Positions 1-6,680 of a stretch of DNA of 6,790 bases are shown here, in pieces (the first letter of the stretch is position 1; every line of letters starts with the position of its first letter). A program made the translations under genes and the position numbers. Below the pieces are notes generated by a model that did not search any database, was not told where the DNA came from, and was given only the letters and a program-made list of their open reading frames with translations. The stretch comes from Spirochaetota bacterium (GTDB lineage: Bacteria > Spirochaetota > Spirochaetia > SZUA-6), in contig QNBI01000114.1 in assembly GCA_003641675.1 (NCBI GenBank), forward strand, positions 1-6,790. Direction: 5' to 3'.

Positions 1-51
1 AAATATCCTTTTTTTCAATACCGTTAACCTTTCACATCATTAATATCTTCT
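1..51 (-). other. Spacer downstream of the GH57 gene, no terminator seen
   Basis: No GC-rich hairpin with a U-tract follows the GH57 stop. The minus strand ends with GAAAAAAAGGATATTT, in which AAAAAGGA could be the ribosome site of a further gene starting just outside the window. The operon may therefore continue. Confidence 0.35.
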
Positions 52-3000
52 CTATTTCACATTAAGAAGAGGAATCTGCGCAAAAGCATCCGGCGGCAGA
101 CTATCCGCGTCTGTCTTATGGGAAACAGGATACTTAGACAGTATTTCTTCCTGGGCAGGCTTTTCACCTTTAGGCCAGATTAAGTCCACTATCCGTGTAT
201 GATTGGTATCATCGGGCGCTCCGCCCATTCTCCACTGTTCTGCTGTTTTCTTAACGTCCCTCACCCGCCGTACGCCCGGAGAGGGGAAACCCTCCTGGCT
301 CAGAAGTGCGCATGCATAACCCCACTTCGAAGGCTGTATATCTTTACCCTTTTTACCCAGAGCGTCTTTTAAAACCTTTACCGTAACTGTTCTGTTTTTA
401 GAATCCACAATAATCTTTACAGGCGTTCCCGACACCTCTACCGGTTTTCCCGACTTATCCGGTTTAAGCAGCTTCTGTTCCCATCCTTCCACCCATACTG
501 CATATTCCCAGCCGTCGCCTTTTTTAAGCGCCGCATTTCTGCCTTCCAGAAGTTTTCTGGCTCCTGTACCTTTTCCCGGATCTTCATCTATATAAATATC
601 AAAGGTCTGCAGAGAAAGCTTTATCCCTGAGCCCCATGGATTTTCCAAAGGGCCGTGTATTTTTATTTTAAATATGAGATACTTGTCGTTCTGTGCAATA
701 ATAAAATCTTCTGCATCAAAAACGGAGGGTTTAAAAACTTTATCTGTAGCATAGACATAGCTTCCGGGACCATGGTCATCGCCTATGGGGTCCCGAACTT
801 TGAGTATAACTTCTGATGTCCCCAGTTCAGGAACAATACAGAGGGCAGGACCCTTAGCCGGAAACCTAGCTGTATAATGAGATCGCTCGTGCAGTACCGC
901 CTGTATTTTAATACTATCCCCGGCTTCGATATCTCCCATATAGCTGAAAGGAATGCCAATCTCTACCAGATTACCTTTAGAGTTTATCCCGGTATTTTTA
1001 AGTTCTGCAATTTTTTCCCATTGCCCGTATTTGCCAACAGCCCACAGATAGATTTTATAACCGCTGTTTATATTCCCGGTTTCTCCCCCGAATTTACCAC
1101 TGGTTTTACCTCCTATTTCGCCCCCGGATTTATCCCCGGAATTATTTTCTGTTTCGGCAGGTGAAATTTCGATAAAATAACCCGCCCGGAAATCCAGCAT
1201 AACCTTTTCCCTATTATCTCCGTTTAGCGCAGGAGTAAATGCTTTCCCATCTTTCTGAGACGGAGTGGAAAAATAGATCTGGGCGCCATTGGCTGTGCCG
1301 GCGGCGATTCTATTTTTAAAGTCGATTCTAAAGTACAAATTTCCGACATCAAAGCCGGCATAGAAGCCTTTAACATACTTATTATCTATACCGTAGTAAC
1401 ATGCCTTTTCCCATTCCCCTGCCGATACCCTGCCGTCTATTTTAACTTTGGATAGGTCTGTAATATTTCTGTCCGCTTTAACTGCGCTTTTGGGAATTAT
1501 AGGTACAGTTAAAAAATCCGGAACAGGGTCGCCGAGAGTGGTGTAGACGTTCTTTAAAAGAAACCTGTAATTGGCATCGAAGTAGGAATCATCACCAGAG
1601 TCCTGATCCTTTCCGTACCACCAGAACCAGTCGGACCCCTCTGCTAAGTACATAAAGTCAAAGGCTCTATCCAGCTTATCTTTTGGAGCGGTCCTCTTTT
1701 TATACATGTCGAACTGAGCAAGGTGCTTCCTGACCTTTCCCAAATAATCCCACGCCTCATTTTCCTCTGGTTCCCCTATCCATGTTGCATAGTCTGAGCT
1801 GAACCATGCACCGGGCCATAAATTCTTAATGGTACGCTGGTCGGGAAACTTTTTCAGGTAATCCGTTACCGTAATCGTTATTATTGTTCTGCTTTCGGAA
1901 AGCTTATGGTAAAGTCCGTTAAGGAAAGCCTTTCCGTCGTTATGATAGTATTCCCATGCATTTTCGCCGTCCAGAATAACACTTACAAGGTGGGGGCCCT
2001 TAGCTCCGTCGAATTTAAGTTTCTCCCTTATACTTTCCAGCCTGTTCATAAAATCATCCGCAGCCTGTTCGCCGGAAGTCCCTGAATATTCAAAACCGAT
2101 TAAATCGGAGAGTCTGTTGTCTCTAAAGACAATACCGACTTTTCGCCCGTCCATTGTGCTTACATAGTAGGGCCTGTAAAGATCATCAGCCCTGTCCACC
2201 AAATCTCTGCCGCTTCTTGTAAAGCTCCCTATTCCCAGTGATTTTGCCAAAACTTGTTGCCCGGAAGCCATCCATTTATAGCCTGCATCTGCAACAAGCT
2301 TTACTATGGGCTGAGCTACTGCCCCTTCTGCAGGCCACAGACCGACAGGTTTTCTATCATAGTGTTTTTCATATACCGAAACACTTAAACGGAGCTGGCC
2401 AATTGCATCCTGCGGGTAGGAAAACCGCTTCGGAAGCTTCACTCCCGGATCGCCTATTTTAGCAAGATCGCTGTTGTAAATTAGCGGGAGAATTGGATGT
2501 GCATAAGGCGTTGTTATAACCTCGATTCGCCCCTTATTCAAAAGCTTTTTATATTCCGGTATAACAGAATCTATTACATCCCTAACTTTTTTAAACAGGA
2601 GTTTTTTATCTGCTTCGGAAAAGCCCTTTCCCTTTTCCACAAGCCTGTTAAGAGGAGCCTGTGAAAGGAAATCAGGGTCGAACCATGCGAGGTTAAACAG
2701 AACCTGAAGGTCCCGGAAATCCTGTACAGAATAGCTTTTCAAAGCGGAATCTATCTCCGCATCACTTGCCCCTCCGCGTTTTTTAAGGAGTTCTGTATAC
2801 CCTGGAAACTTGCCTATTAAGTTCTTGTAGTTTGCATCGAAAAACCTTCTTAAGATGAAACGCTTATCACTCTCTGTAAGAGAAGAAGCCGGCTTTTCTG
2901 CAAGCACCCAGTAGATATCCCTTGCTCCGTTTTTATAATCGTCAAGCTGTTTAATAAGTACCGGTGTTAAGTTAAAGGTTACCTTTACTTTCGGATACTT

Positions 3001-3261
3001 TTCGAGCATTTGAACCATATCGTAGTAATCCTTTGTTGCATGTACCCTTACCCAGGGCCTTGTATAAATACCGGTAGCGGGGTCTTTGGAGTAGAGAGGC
3101 TGATGCTGATGCCAGATGATATTAAGATAAAGGGGGTTACCTGTTTCCGCACCAGCACCGCCGGCTTCTTTACTTCGTACTATCTCCTTAAAACCGCTGC
3201 AGGAAACAAATAGAAGTACTACAGGCAAACTAATGAGTATTAAGAGTTTAGCCATCTTCAT
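52..3261 (-). CDS. GH57 family alpha-glucan hydrolase (amylopullulanase-like), multidomain lipoprotein
   Basis: This is a predicted extracytoplasmic retaining alpha-glucanase of 1069 aa. Seen: a signal peptide with a lipobox (FVS-C21), so the mature protein should be lipid-anchored. The GH57 domain spans about residues 43-585, with WHQHQP (50-55), TPYAHP (251-256), GLWPAE with probable nucleophile E312, ILDGENAWE with probable acid/base D431, and DWFWWYG (544-550). A beta-rich region at about 598-810 (VKIDGRVSAGEWEKA, NLYFRIDF) looks like a CBM9/DOMON-type module, interrupted by a Gly/Ser-rich insert at 703-734. Residues about 815-1040 (DPIGDDHGPGSYVY, NPWGSG, DIYIDEDPG, EGRNAAL, QWRMGGAPDD) match the glucodextranase C-terminal module type (Glucodextran_C). 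The start is the ATG at 3261, with AAAGGA (3269-3274) 7 nt upstream inside the end of malG; M3 is less well placed. The stop is TAG. Position behind malEFG suggests starch, glycogen or pullulan-type substrates; exact linkage specificity cannot be read. Odd: GQQ at 334-336, where I expected acidic residues. Confidence 0.92.
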   Translation of the reverse strand: MKMAKLLILISLPVVLLFVSCSGFKEIVRSKEAGGAGAETGNPLYLNIIWHQHQPLYSKDPATGIYTRPWVRVHATKDYYDMVQMLEKYPKVKVTFNLTPVLIKQLDDYKNGARDIYWVLAEKPASSLTESDKRFILRRFFDANYKNLIGKFPGYTELLKKRGGASDAEIDSALKSYSVQDFRDLQVLFNLAWFDPDFLSQAPLNRLVEKGKGFSEADKKLLFKKVRDVIDSVIPEYKKLLNKGRIEVITTPYAHPILPLIYNSDLAKIGDPGVKLPKRFSYPQDAIGQLRLSVSVYEKHYDRKPVGLWPAEGAVAQPIVKLVADAGYKWMASGQQVLAKSLGIGSFTRSGRDLVDRADDLYRPYYVSTMDGRKVGIVFRDNRLSDLIGFEYSGTSGEQAADDFMNRLESIREKLKFDGAKGPHLVSVILDGENAWEYYHNDGKAFLNGLYHKLSESRTIITITVTDYLKKFPDQRTIKNLWPGAWFSSDYATWIGEPEENEAWDYLGKVRKHLAQFDMYKKRTAPKDKLDRAFDFMYLAEGSDWFWWYGKDQDSGDDSYFDANYRFLLKNVYTTLGDPVPDFLTVPIIPKSAVKADRNITDLSKVKIDGRVSAGEWEKACYYGIDNKYVKGFYAGFDVGNLYFRIDFKNRIAAGTANGAQIYFSTPSQKDGKAFTPALNGDNREKVMLDFRAGYFIEISPAETENNSGDKSGGEIGGKTSGKFGGETGNINSGYKIYLWAVGKYGQWEKIAELKNTGINSKGNLVEIGIPFSYMGDIEAGDSIKIQAVLHERSHYTARFPAKGPALCIVPELGTSEVILKVRDPIGDDHGPGSYVYATDKVFKPSVFDAEDFIIAQNDKYLIFKIKIHGPLENPWGSGIKLSLQTFDIYIDEDPGKGTGARKLLEGRNAALKKGDGWEYAVWVEGWEQKLLKPDKSGKPVEVSGTPVKIIVDSKNRTVTVKVLKDALGKKGKDIQPSKWGYACALLSQEGFPSPGVRRVRDVKKTAEQWRMGGAPDDTNHTRIVDLIWPKGEKPAQEEILSKYPVSHKTDADSLPPDAFAQIPLLNVK
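1060..1155 (-). repeat. Gly/Ser-rich low-complexity insert inside the GH57 protein
   Basis: This stretch encodes residues 703-734 of the GH57 lipoprotein. It is built from imperfect short units (SGGEIGGKT, then SGKFGGETG) rich in Gly, Ser, Lys, Glu and Asn, with a matching imperfect repeat in the DNA. It lies between predicted beta-strands (FIEIS before, YKIYLW after), so it is probably a solvent-exposed loop that grew by small duplications. It keeps the reading frame. Confidence 0.6.
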
Positions 3262-3265
3262 TACA

Positions 3266-4177
3266 CTATCCTTTGACCGAACCCAGTGTAAGCCCGGATA
3301 TAAGCCACTTCGATGAAAAGAGGAAAAGAGTCATTACGGGTATTGCTATCATAATAGAAGCAGCCGAGTATGCACCCCACTCCGTCTGGAACTGGCCCTG
3401 AAGACTCTGAAGCCCAAGCGTCCATGTGTACATGGTTTCTCTCTGCAGCATTATTCGTGCAAGAAGAAAGTCATTCCATGCTGCCATAAAGTTAAAGAGA
3501 AAAACAATTGCCAGGGCAGGAGTAGATAGAGGCAGTACAATACGGTAGAACGACGAAAGTTTGGAAAGTCCGTCTATTTCCGCCGCCTCCTCAAGCTCAA
3601 CAGGGACGGTATCGTAGTAACCCTTTAATATCCATATGCTAAAAGGTATGGAGCTTACAGAGTAGGCAAATACAAGCCCTTTGTATGTATTAATAAGATG
3701 CAGCCGCGCCGCAAGAATATATATTGGTATCATAAGCATTGCAGCGGGTATCATCTGTGTGGCAAGGAGAAAAACAAGTCCCGGTCCCCGCCCCGGAAAC
3801 CTCCACCGGGAAAAGGCATATGCAGAAGTGGACGCAAGTATTACACCCACAATCGCCGTAGTAATTGTAATGATAGAACTGTTCCAGAGCCATAGAAAGA
3901 AGTTCTTATCAAATAGAACTTCCCGGTAATTATCGAGGGTTGCATCCTTAGGAATAATGGCAAGTGACGTGGATAAAAGTCTGTCGCCCGGCCTTAGAGA
4001 AACCGAAAGAATTCTAAGGGCGGGATAGATTGCGATAACACATGCGAAAATTAAAACGGTGTGTATTACTATTCTTTTAAAGGGGCTGTCCCCTTTTGAT
4101 CTGTAGAAAAAACTTTTTCTTCGGCTTTTATGATGTATAATGTATTCATTAGATCCGCTTATTTCATTACCGCTCAT
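3266..4177 (-). CDS. malG: ABC sugar transporter permease, MalG type (CUT1)
   Basis: This is a 303-aa inner-membrane permease subunit of a carbohydrate uptake (CUT1) ABC importer, expected to pair with the MalF-like subunit. Seen: a hydrophilic, basic N-terminus of about 33 residues, then six predicted membrane segments at roughly 34-55, 95-120, 133-158, 168-186, 218-240 and 272-292. The cytoplasmic EAA loop that contacts the ATPase is intact at 197-216 (EAAEIDG, then IVLP). The C-terminus LTLGSVKG matches the usual MalG-family ending (G-A/S-VKG). Length is normal for the family. The start ATG overlaps the malF stop (ATGA at 4174-4177), indicating translational coupling; AAAGGGGG (4188-4195) lies 10 nt upstream as a slightly distant Shine-Dalgarno. 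The stop is TAG, 4 nt before the GH57 start. The sugar is inferred as maltodextrin from the neighbours; related permeases carry other sugars. Confidence 0.93.
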   Translation of the reverse strand: MSGNEISGSNEYIIHHKSRRKSFFYRSKGDSPFKRIVIHTVLIFACVIAIYPALRILSVSLRPGDRLLSTSLAIIPKDATLDNYREVLFDKNFFLWLWNSSIITITTAIVGVILASTSAYAFSRWRFPGRGPGLVFLLATQMIPAAMLMIPIYILAARLHLINTYKGLVFAYSVSSIPFSIWILKGYYDTVPVELEEAAEIDGLSKLSSFYRIVLPLSTPALAIVFLFNFMAAWNDFLLARIMLQRETMYTWTLGLQSLQGQFQTEWGAYSAASIMIAIPVMTLFLFSSKWLISGLTLGSVKG

Positions 4178-5196
4178 TTTTCATATACCCCCTTTAACCC
4201 TCCTGTAGTGCGCATGTACAGAACGGCAAAAATAAAGAGAACGAGAAAGATTACAAAGGCGAACGCAGCTGCAAAACCGTACCTGTTGTACTGGAAAGCA
4301 GATCTGAACAGGGCTGTTACAAGAATATCTGAAGTTTCCAGTTCATTTTCGTTGATAAAAAAGGGAATATTAAAATTATTAAAGGTCCAGATTGTTCCGA
4401 GAATAACAGCCGGCGCCATAACAGGCCGCAGCATAGGAAGTGTAATCCTCTTAAAGCTGTCCCAGGGCGATGCTCCGTCTATTTCTGCAGCTTCGTAGTA
4501 CTCCCGGGATATACTCTGGAGCCCTCCTAAAAGAATTACCATCATAAAGGGTACTCCAAGCCATATATTTGTGATATTCATAGCCACAAAGTTCCAGAAA
4601 GGGCTTGTTTTCCATTGTATAGCAGATAGCCCGATTCTCCCCAGCATAATATTGATAAAACCGTACTCGTAGTGAAACTCTCCGCGCCATGTCAGCGCTG
4701 CAATAACCTGCGGTATAGCCCATGGAATTACGAGAATTGTTCTGTAAAATCCCCTTAGTTTCATAGGCCTGTTAAGAAGAATGGCCAAGCCCAGTCCCAA
4801 AGAAACATGAAAACTAACCTGGATTGCCGTCCATAGAATAGTACGCAGCAGAAGCGGAAAGAACATAACCTGTTTTAAGACAGGCTCGGTAAATATCAGC
4901 CTAATATTGTTCCACCCGAGAGCGAGGCTGAAAGAAGGGTTTTTAAAGTGGCGGAGGCTCATATTGCTGAATGCAAGCCTAAACTCGTAGAGAATTGGGT
5001 AAACAACAAGCATTAAAAGTCCTACGGCAGCCGGTGCAAGAAGCATGATCGGAAGTGCATATTTATTCTTTAAAATGACCTTTAATAAAACATACAGAAC
5101 AAACTCAACTGCAGCAGAAGCAGCTAAAATTACAAGTACGGTCGAACCGACCTGGCCGAGACTGTTCTGTATCACCGTTAAATTGAGAGATTTCAT
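4174..5196 (-). CDS. malF: ABC sugar transporter permease, MalF type (CUT1)
   Basis: This is an inner-membrane permease of the same CUT1 importer, 340 aa from the ATG at 5196. An in-frame GTG at 5202 would give 342 aa, but it sits inside the Shine-Dalgarno (CGGGGAG, 5202-5208). From the ATG, the GGAG core has a normal 5-nt spacing, so I prefer the ATG. Seen, numbered from the ATG: hydrophobic segments at about 18-39, 46-68, 116-141, 151-170, 203-226, 257-278 and 305-328, and an intact EAA loop at 235-254 (EAAEIDG, then ITLP) for ATPase docking. It has one N-terminal membrane segment more than the six-helix core, as in MalF-type subunits, but lacks the large periplasmic insertion of the roughly 510-aa enterobacterial MalF. 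Its TGA stop overlaps the malG start. A 71-nt gap with a hairpin separates it from malE. Maltodextrin as substrate is inferred from context. Confidence 0.92.
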   Translation of the reverse strand: MKSLNLTVIQNSLGQVGSTVLVILAASAAVEFVLYVLLKVILKNKYALPIMLLAPAAVGLLMLVVYPILYEFRLAFSNMSLRHFKNPSFSLALGWNNIRLIFTEPVLKQVMFFPLLLRTILWTAIQVSFHVSLGLGLAILLNRPMKLRGFYRTILVIPWAIPQVIAALTWRGEFHYEYGFINIMLGRIGLSAIQWKTSPFWNFVAMNITNIWLGVPFMMVILLGGLQSISREYYEAAEIDGASPWDSFKRITLPMLRPVMAPAVILGTIWTFNNFNIPFFINENELETSDILVTALFRSAFQYNRYGFAAAFAFVIFLVLFIFAVLYMRTTGGLKGVYEK

Positions 5197-5201
5197 AATC
5201 A

Positions 5202-5208
5202 CTCCCCG
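5202..5208 (-). promoter_or_regulatory. Ribosome binding site of malF that decides its start
   Basis: The minus strand reads CGGGGAG here, followed by TGATT and the ATG at 5196. The final G is also the first base of an in-frame GTG, which would have no room for ribosome docking. The site therefore supports the ATG as the real start. Confidence 0.6.
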
Positions 5209-5229
5209 AATATTACATATATAAACAGA

Positions 5230-5254
5230 GGAACAGGTATTAAAAGCCTGTTCC
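5230..5254 (-). other. Intercistronic hairpin between malE and malF
   Basis: GGAACAGG (5230-5237) and CCTGTTCC (5247-5254) form a perfect 8-bp inverted repeat with a 9-nt AT-rich loop, 13 nt after the malE stop. In the operon transcript it is followed by UCUGUUUAUAUAUG, which is not a clean U-tract, so it is not a good intrinsic terminator. A likely role is protecting the 3' end of malE mRNA or causing partial termination, giving more binding protein than permease. This is known for other binding-protein operons but is inferred here. Confidence 0.6.
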
Positions 5255-5267
5255 CCGGTTATTTAAT

Positions 5268-6524
5268 TTACTGCTGTGATTTTATACAAGCTTCTGCTGC
5301 TTTCTGCATAGCTTTTGCAGCATCTTCCGGTGATTTTTTATCCGCTAAAACAGCCTGCATTTCCGGTTTCATAGCATCCCAGTTGCATCTCATCTCTAAG
5401 ACAGTGGGCATAGGAGTGCCTACCAGCATCTGGTCGGCAGAACCTTTAAGTATAGGATCGCTCTTAATAACAGGGTCATCGAGAGCAGATTTTAGAGCAG
5501 GAAGACGGGAGAGTTTTTTAATCATGTCGACCTCGTTGGCCTTATCGGTTGCAAATGCGATAAAGCCTTTTACAGCATCGAGCTTTGCTCCGGAGAGGTC
5601 TTTCGGTATCATAAAGAAAACCCCGCTGGTATAAGGCTTTGGCCACATTCCTGTAGAGGACACCTTCGGAATTCTCGCTACTCCGAGGTTGTCGCCGAGA
5701 GCTTTTTTATAACCACCTAGCGACCAGTCGCCGTTAATAATCATAGCAGCTTTTCCCTCTTTAAAAAGGGTATCTGCTCCGTTATAATCGCTCTCTGCAG
5801 GAATAATTTTATATTTGTACTTCATGTCGTGCAGGAATTTAAGGGTGGCAACCATCTGCGGGGTATTAAGAGTCGGGGTTTCGCCGTCGCTTGCAAAGAC
5901 CTTTCCGCCGAAACCGCCGAGCCATGGAACAAGCCAGAAAGGCTCTGTCTGGTTCCATACCAGTGCATACTGATCGCCGTGTGTGAGCTGTTTTCCGACT
6001 TTCATTAATTCATCGGTATCCTTGGGCGGATTGGCGATTAGAGATTTGTTGTACAGAAGCATTAACTGGTTCCCATTGGATATGGGCACGCCCCATGTCT
6101 TCCCGTTGAGCTTTACAGCATCTAGCGCTGATTCAACGTACTGGCCTAGATTAAAGAGCCCGTCAACAGGTTTAATGAGGTCTGCTGTTGTAAACGGGCC
6201 TGCATGATCACTGACTGTCCACAACAGATCCGGCGGGGACCCCGCAAGACTTGCTGTCTGGAAATCTTCGCGTAAAGCTTCTACATCCTTATTAACTACC
6301 TCAAATGTTACATTCTGGTGAGCTTCTGTAAAAGCATCTGCAAGAGCCTTTACATACTGAAGCCCTCCGTCTGCTTCCCCTTCTTTTGTCCACAGTGTAA
6401 TGGCAACTGGCTGAGCCGCCGCCTTTTTGGTCGCTTTCTGGCCGGTGGCTTCCTGTTTGCCTCCTGCAAATGCCAGAGAGGCAAAAATAGCCAGGCCGAG
6501 AAGAACTGCAAGGATTTTTTTCAT
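5268..6524 (-). CDS. malE: ABC transporter sugar-binding protein, MalE-like, periplasmic
   Basis: This is a 418-aa extracytoplasmic binding protein (SBP_bac_1/8 type) that should capture oligosaccharides and deliver them to the MalF/MalG permease. Seen: signal peptide MKKILAV through a hydrophobic core to AFA20, followed by GGKQEA. There is no lipobox cysteine, so it should be freed into the periplasm by signal peptidase I. Mature-domain hallmarks include ITLWTKEGE (42-50), SPPDLLW (96-102), WGVPIS (144-149), the MalE-family segment FKEGKAAMIINGDW (254-267), and GTPMPTVLEMRCNWDAM (369-385) near the C-terminus. Length is normal for the family. The start is the ATG at 6524 with AAGGAGGAG (6529-6537) 4 nt upstream. 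It is the first gene of the operon and follows the promoter and operator. MalE-like function is inferred from the family and the adjacent GH57 enzyme; sequence alone does not fix which sugar it binds. Confidence 0.93.
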   Translation of the reverse strand: MKKILAVLLGLAIFASLAFAGGKQEATGQKATKKAAAQPVAITLWTKEGEADGGLQYVKALADAFTEAHQNVTFEVVNKDVEALREDFQTASLAGSPPDLLWTVSDHAGPFTTADLIKPVDGLFNLGQYVESALDAVKLNGKTWGVPISNGNQLMLLYNKSLIANPPKDTDELMKVGKQLTHGDQYALVWNQTEPFWLVPWLGGFGGKVFASDGETPTLNTPQMVATLKFLHDMKYKYKIIPAESDYNGADTLFKEGKAAMIINGDWSLGGYKKALGDNLGVARIPKVSSTGMWPKPYTSGVFFMIPKDLSGAKLDAVKGFIAFATDKANEVDMIKKLSRLPALKSALDDPVIKSDPILKGSADQMLVGTPMPTVLEMRCNWDAMKPEMQAVLADKKSPEDAAKAMQKAAEACIKSQQ

Positions 6525-6528
6525 TGTA

Positions 6529-6537
6529 CTCCTCCTT
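6529..6537 (-). promoter_or_regulatory. Strong Shine-Dalgarno of malE
   Basis: The minus strand reads AAGGAGGAG, then TACA and ATG. It is nearly full complementarity to the 16S 3' end and clearly the best ribosome site in the operon, in keeping with high expression of the binding protein. Confidence 0.85.
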
Positions 6538-6552
6538 CGATAGGTTAATTTT

Positions 6553-6574
6553 CCCCGAATATCGGGTATCGGGG
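6553..6574 (-). other. GC-rich hairpin in the malE leader
   Basis: CCCCGA (6553-6558) and TCGGGG (6569-6574) are inverted repeats. A competing, tighter stem is CCCGA (6554-6558) with TCGGG (6562-6566) around a 3-nt loop. In the mRNA the two alternatives arise because CCCGAU occurs twice in tandem before UUCGGGG. The element ends 15 nt upstream of the malE Shine-Dalgarno and has no U-tract on the transcribed side, so it is not a terminator of the operon. It could protect the 5' end or affect translation; this is inference. Confidence 0.5.
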
Positions 6575-6580
6575 GTTTTC

Positions 6581-6617
6581 TTTGAGTAAACCGTTTTTCT
6601 AAACCGATTTACTCAAA
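6581..6617. promoter_or_regulatory. Palindromic operator, probable repressor-binding site
   Basis: TTTGAGTAAA (6581-6590) and TTTACTCAAA (6608-6617) are perfect 10-bp inverted repeats around a 17-bp spacer. Nested within are two related 14-mers, each an imperfect palindrome centred on CG: GTAAACCGTTTTTC (6586-6599, plus strand) and GTAAATCGGTTTAG (6612-6599, minus strand). Shared pattern: GTAAA-Y-CG-K-TTT. CG-centred even palindromes of this kind are typical operators of LacI-family sugar regulators. The block starts just after the -10 and covers the predicted transcription start, so a bound protein would block initiation or clearance. The regulator gene is not in the window. Confidence 0.65.
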
Positions 6618-6619
6618 AT

Positions 6620-6647
6620 ATTTTAGCATACTTTTCGCTGTTGTCAA
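6620..6647 (-). promoter_or_regulatory. Sigma-70-type promoter of the operon
   Basis: The minus strand has a perfect -35 TTGACA (6642-6647), a 16-bp spacer and a -10 TAAAAT (6620-6625) preceded by TGC, an extended -10. Directly upstream, 6651-6680 is AT-rich and could serve as an UP element. Transcription should start near 6613, giving a leader of about 89 nt before malE. No other promoter of similar quality is seen between the genes. Confidence 0.8.
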
Positions 6648-6680
6648 GAGAAAACTTTGAATATTTTTACTATTTAAAGA

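Noticed and set aside
877..1164. A 95-aa open frame on the plus strand, antisense to the GH57 gene.
   Set aside because: It is a shadow of the strongly supported GH57 reading frame, with no recognisable domain or ribosome site.
4130..4498. A 122-aa open frame on the plus strand.
   Set aside because: It lies antisense across malF and malG, which have intact family motifs; composition is non-protein-like and no ribosome site precedes it.
6553..6580. Hairpin followed by TTTTC on the plus strand as an intrinsic terminator for an opposing transcript.
   Set aside because: The T-run is short and no plus-strand gene ends here, so there is no transcript for it to terminate.
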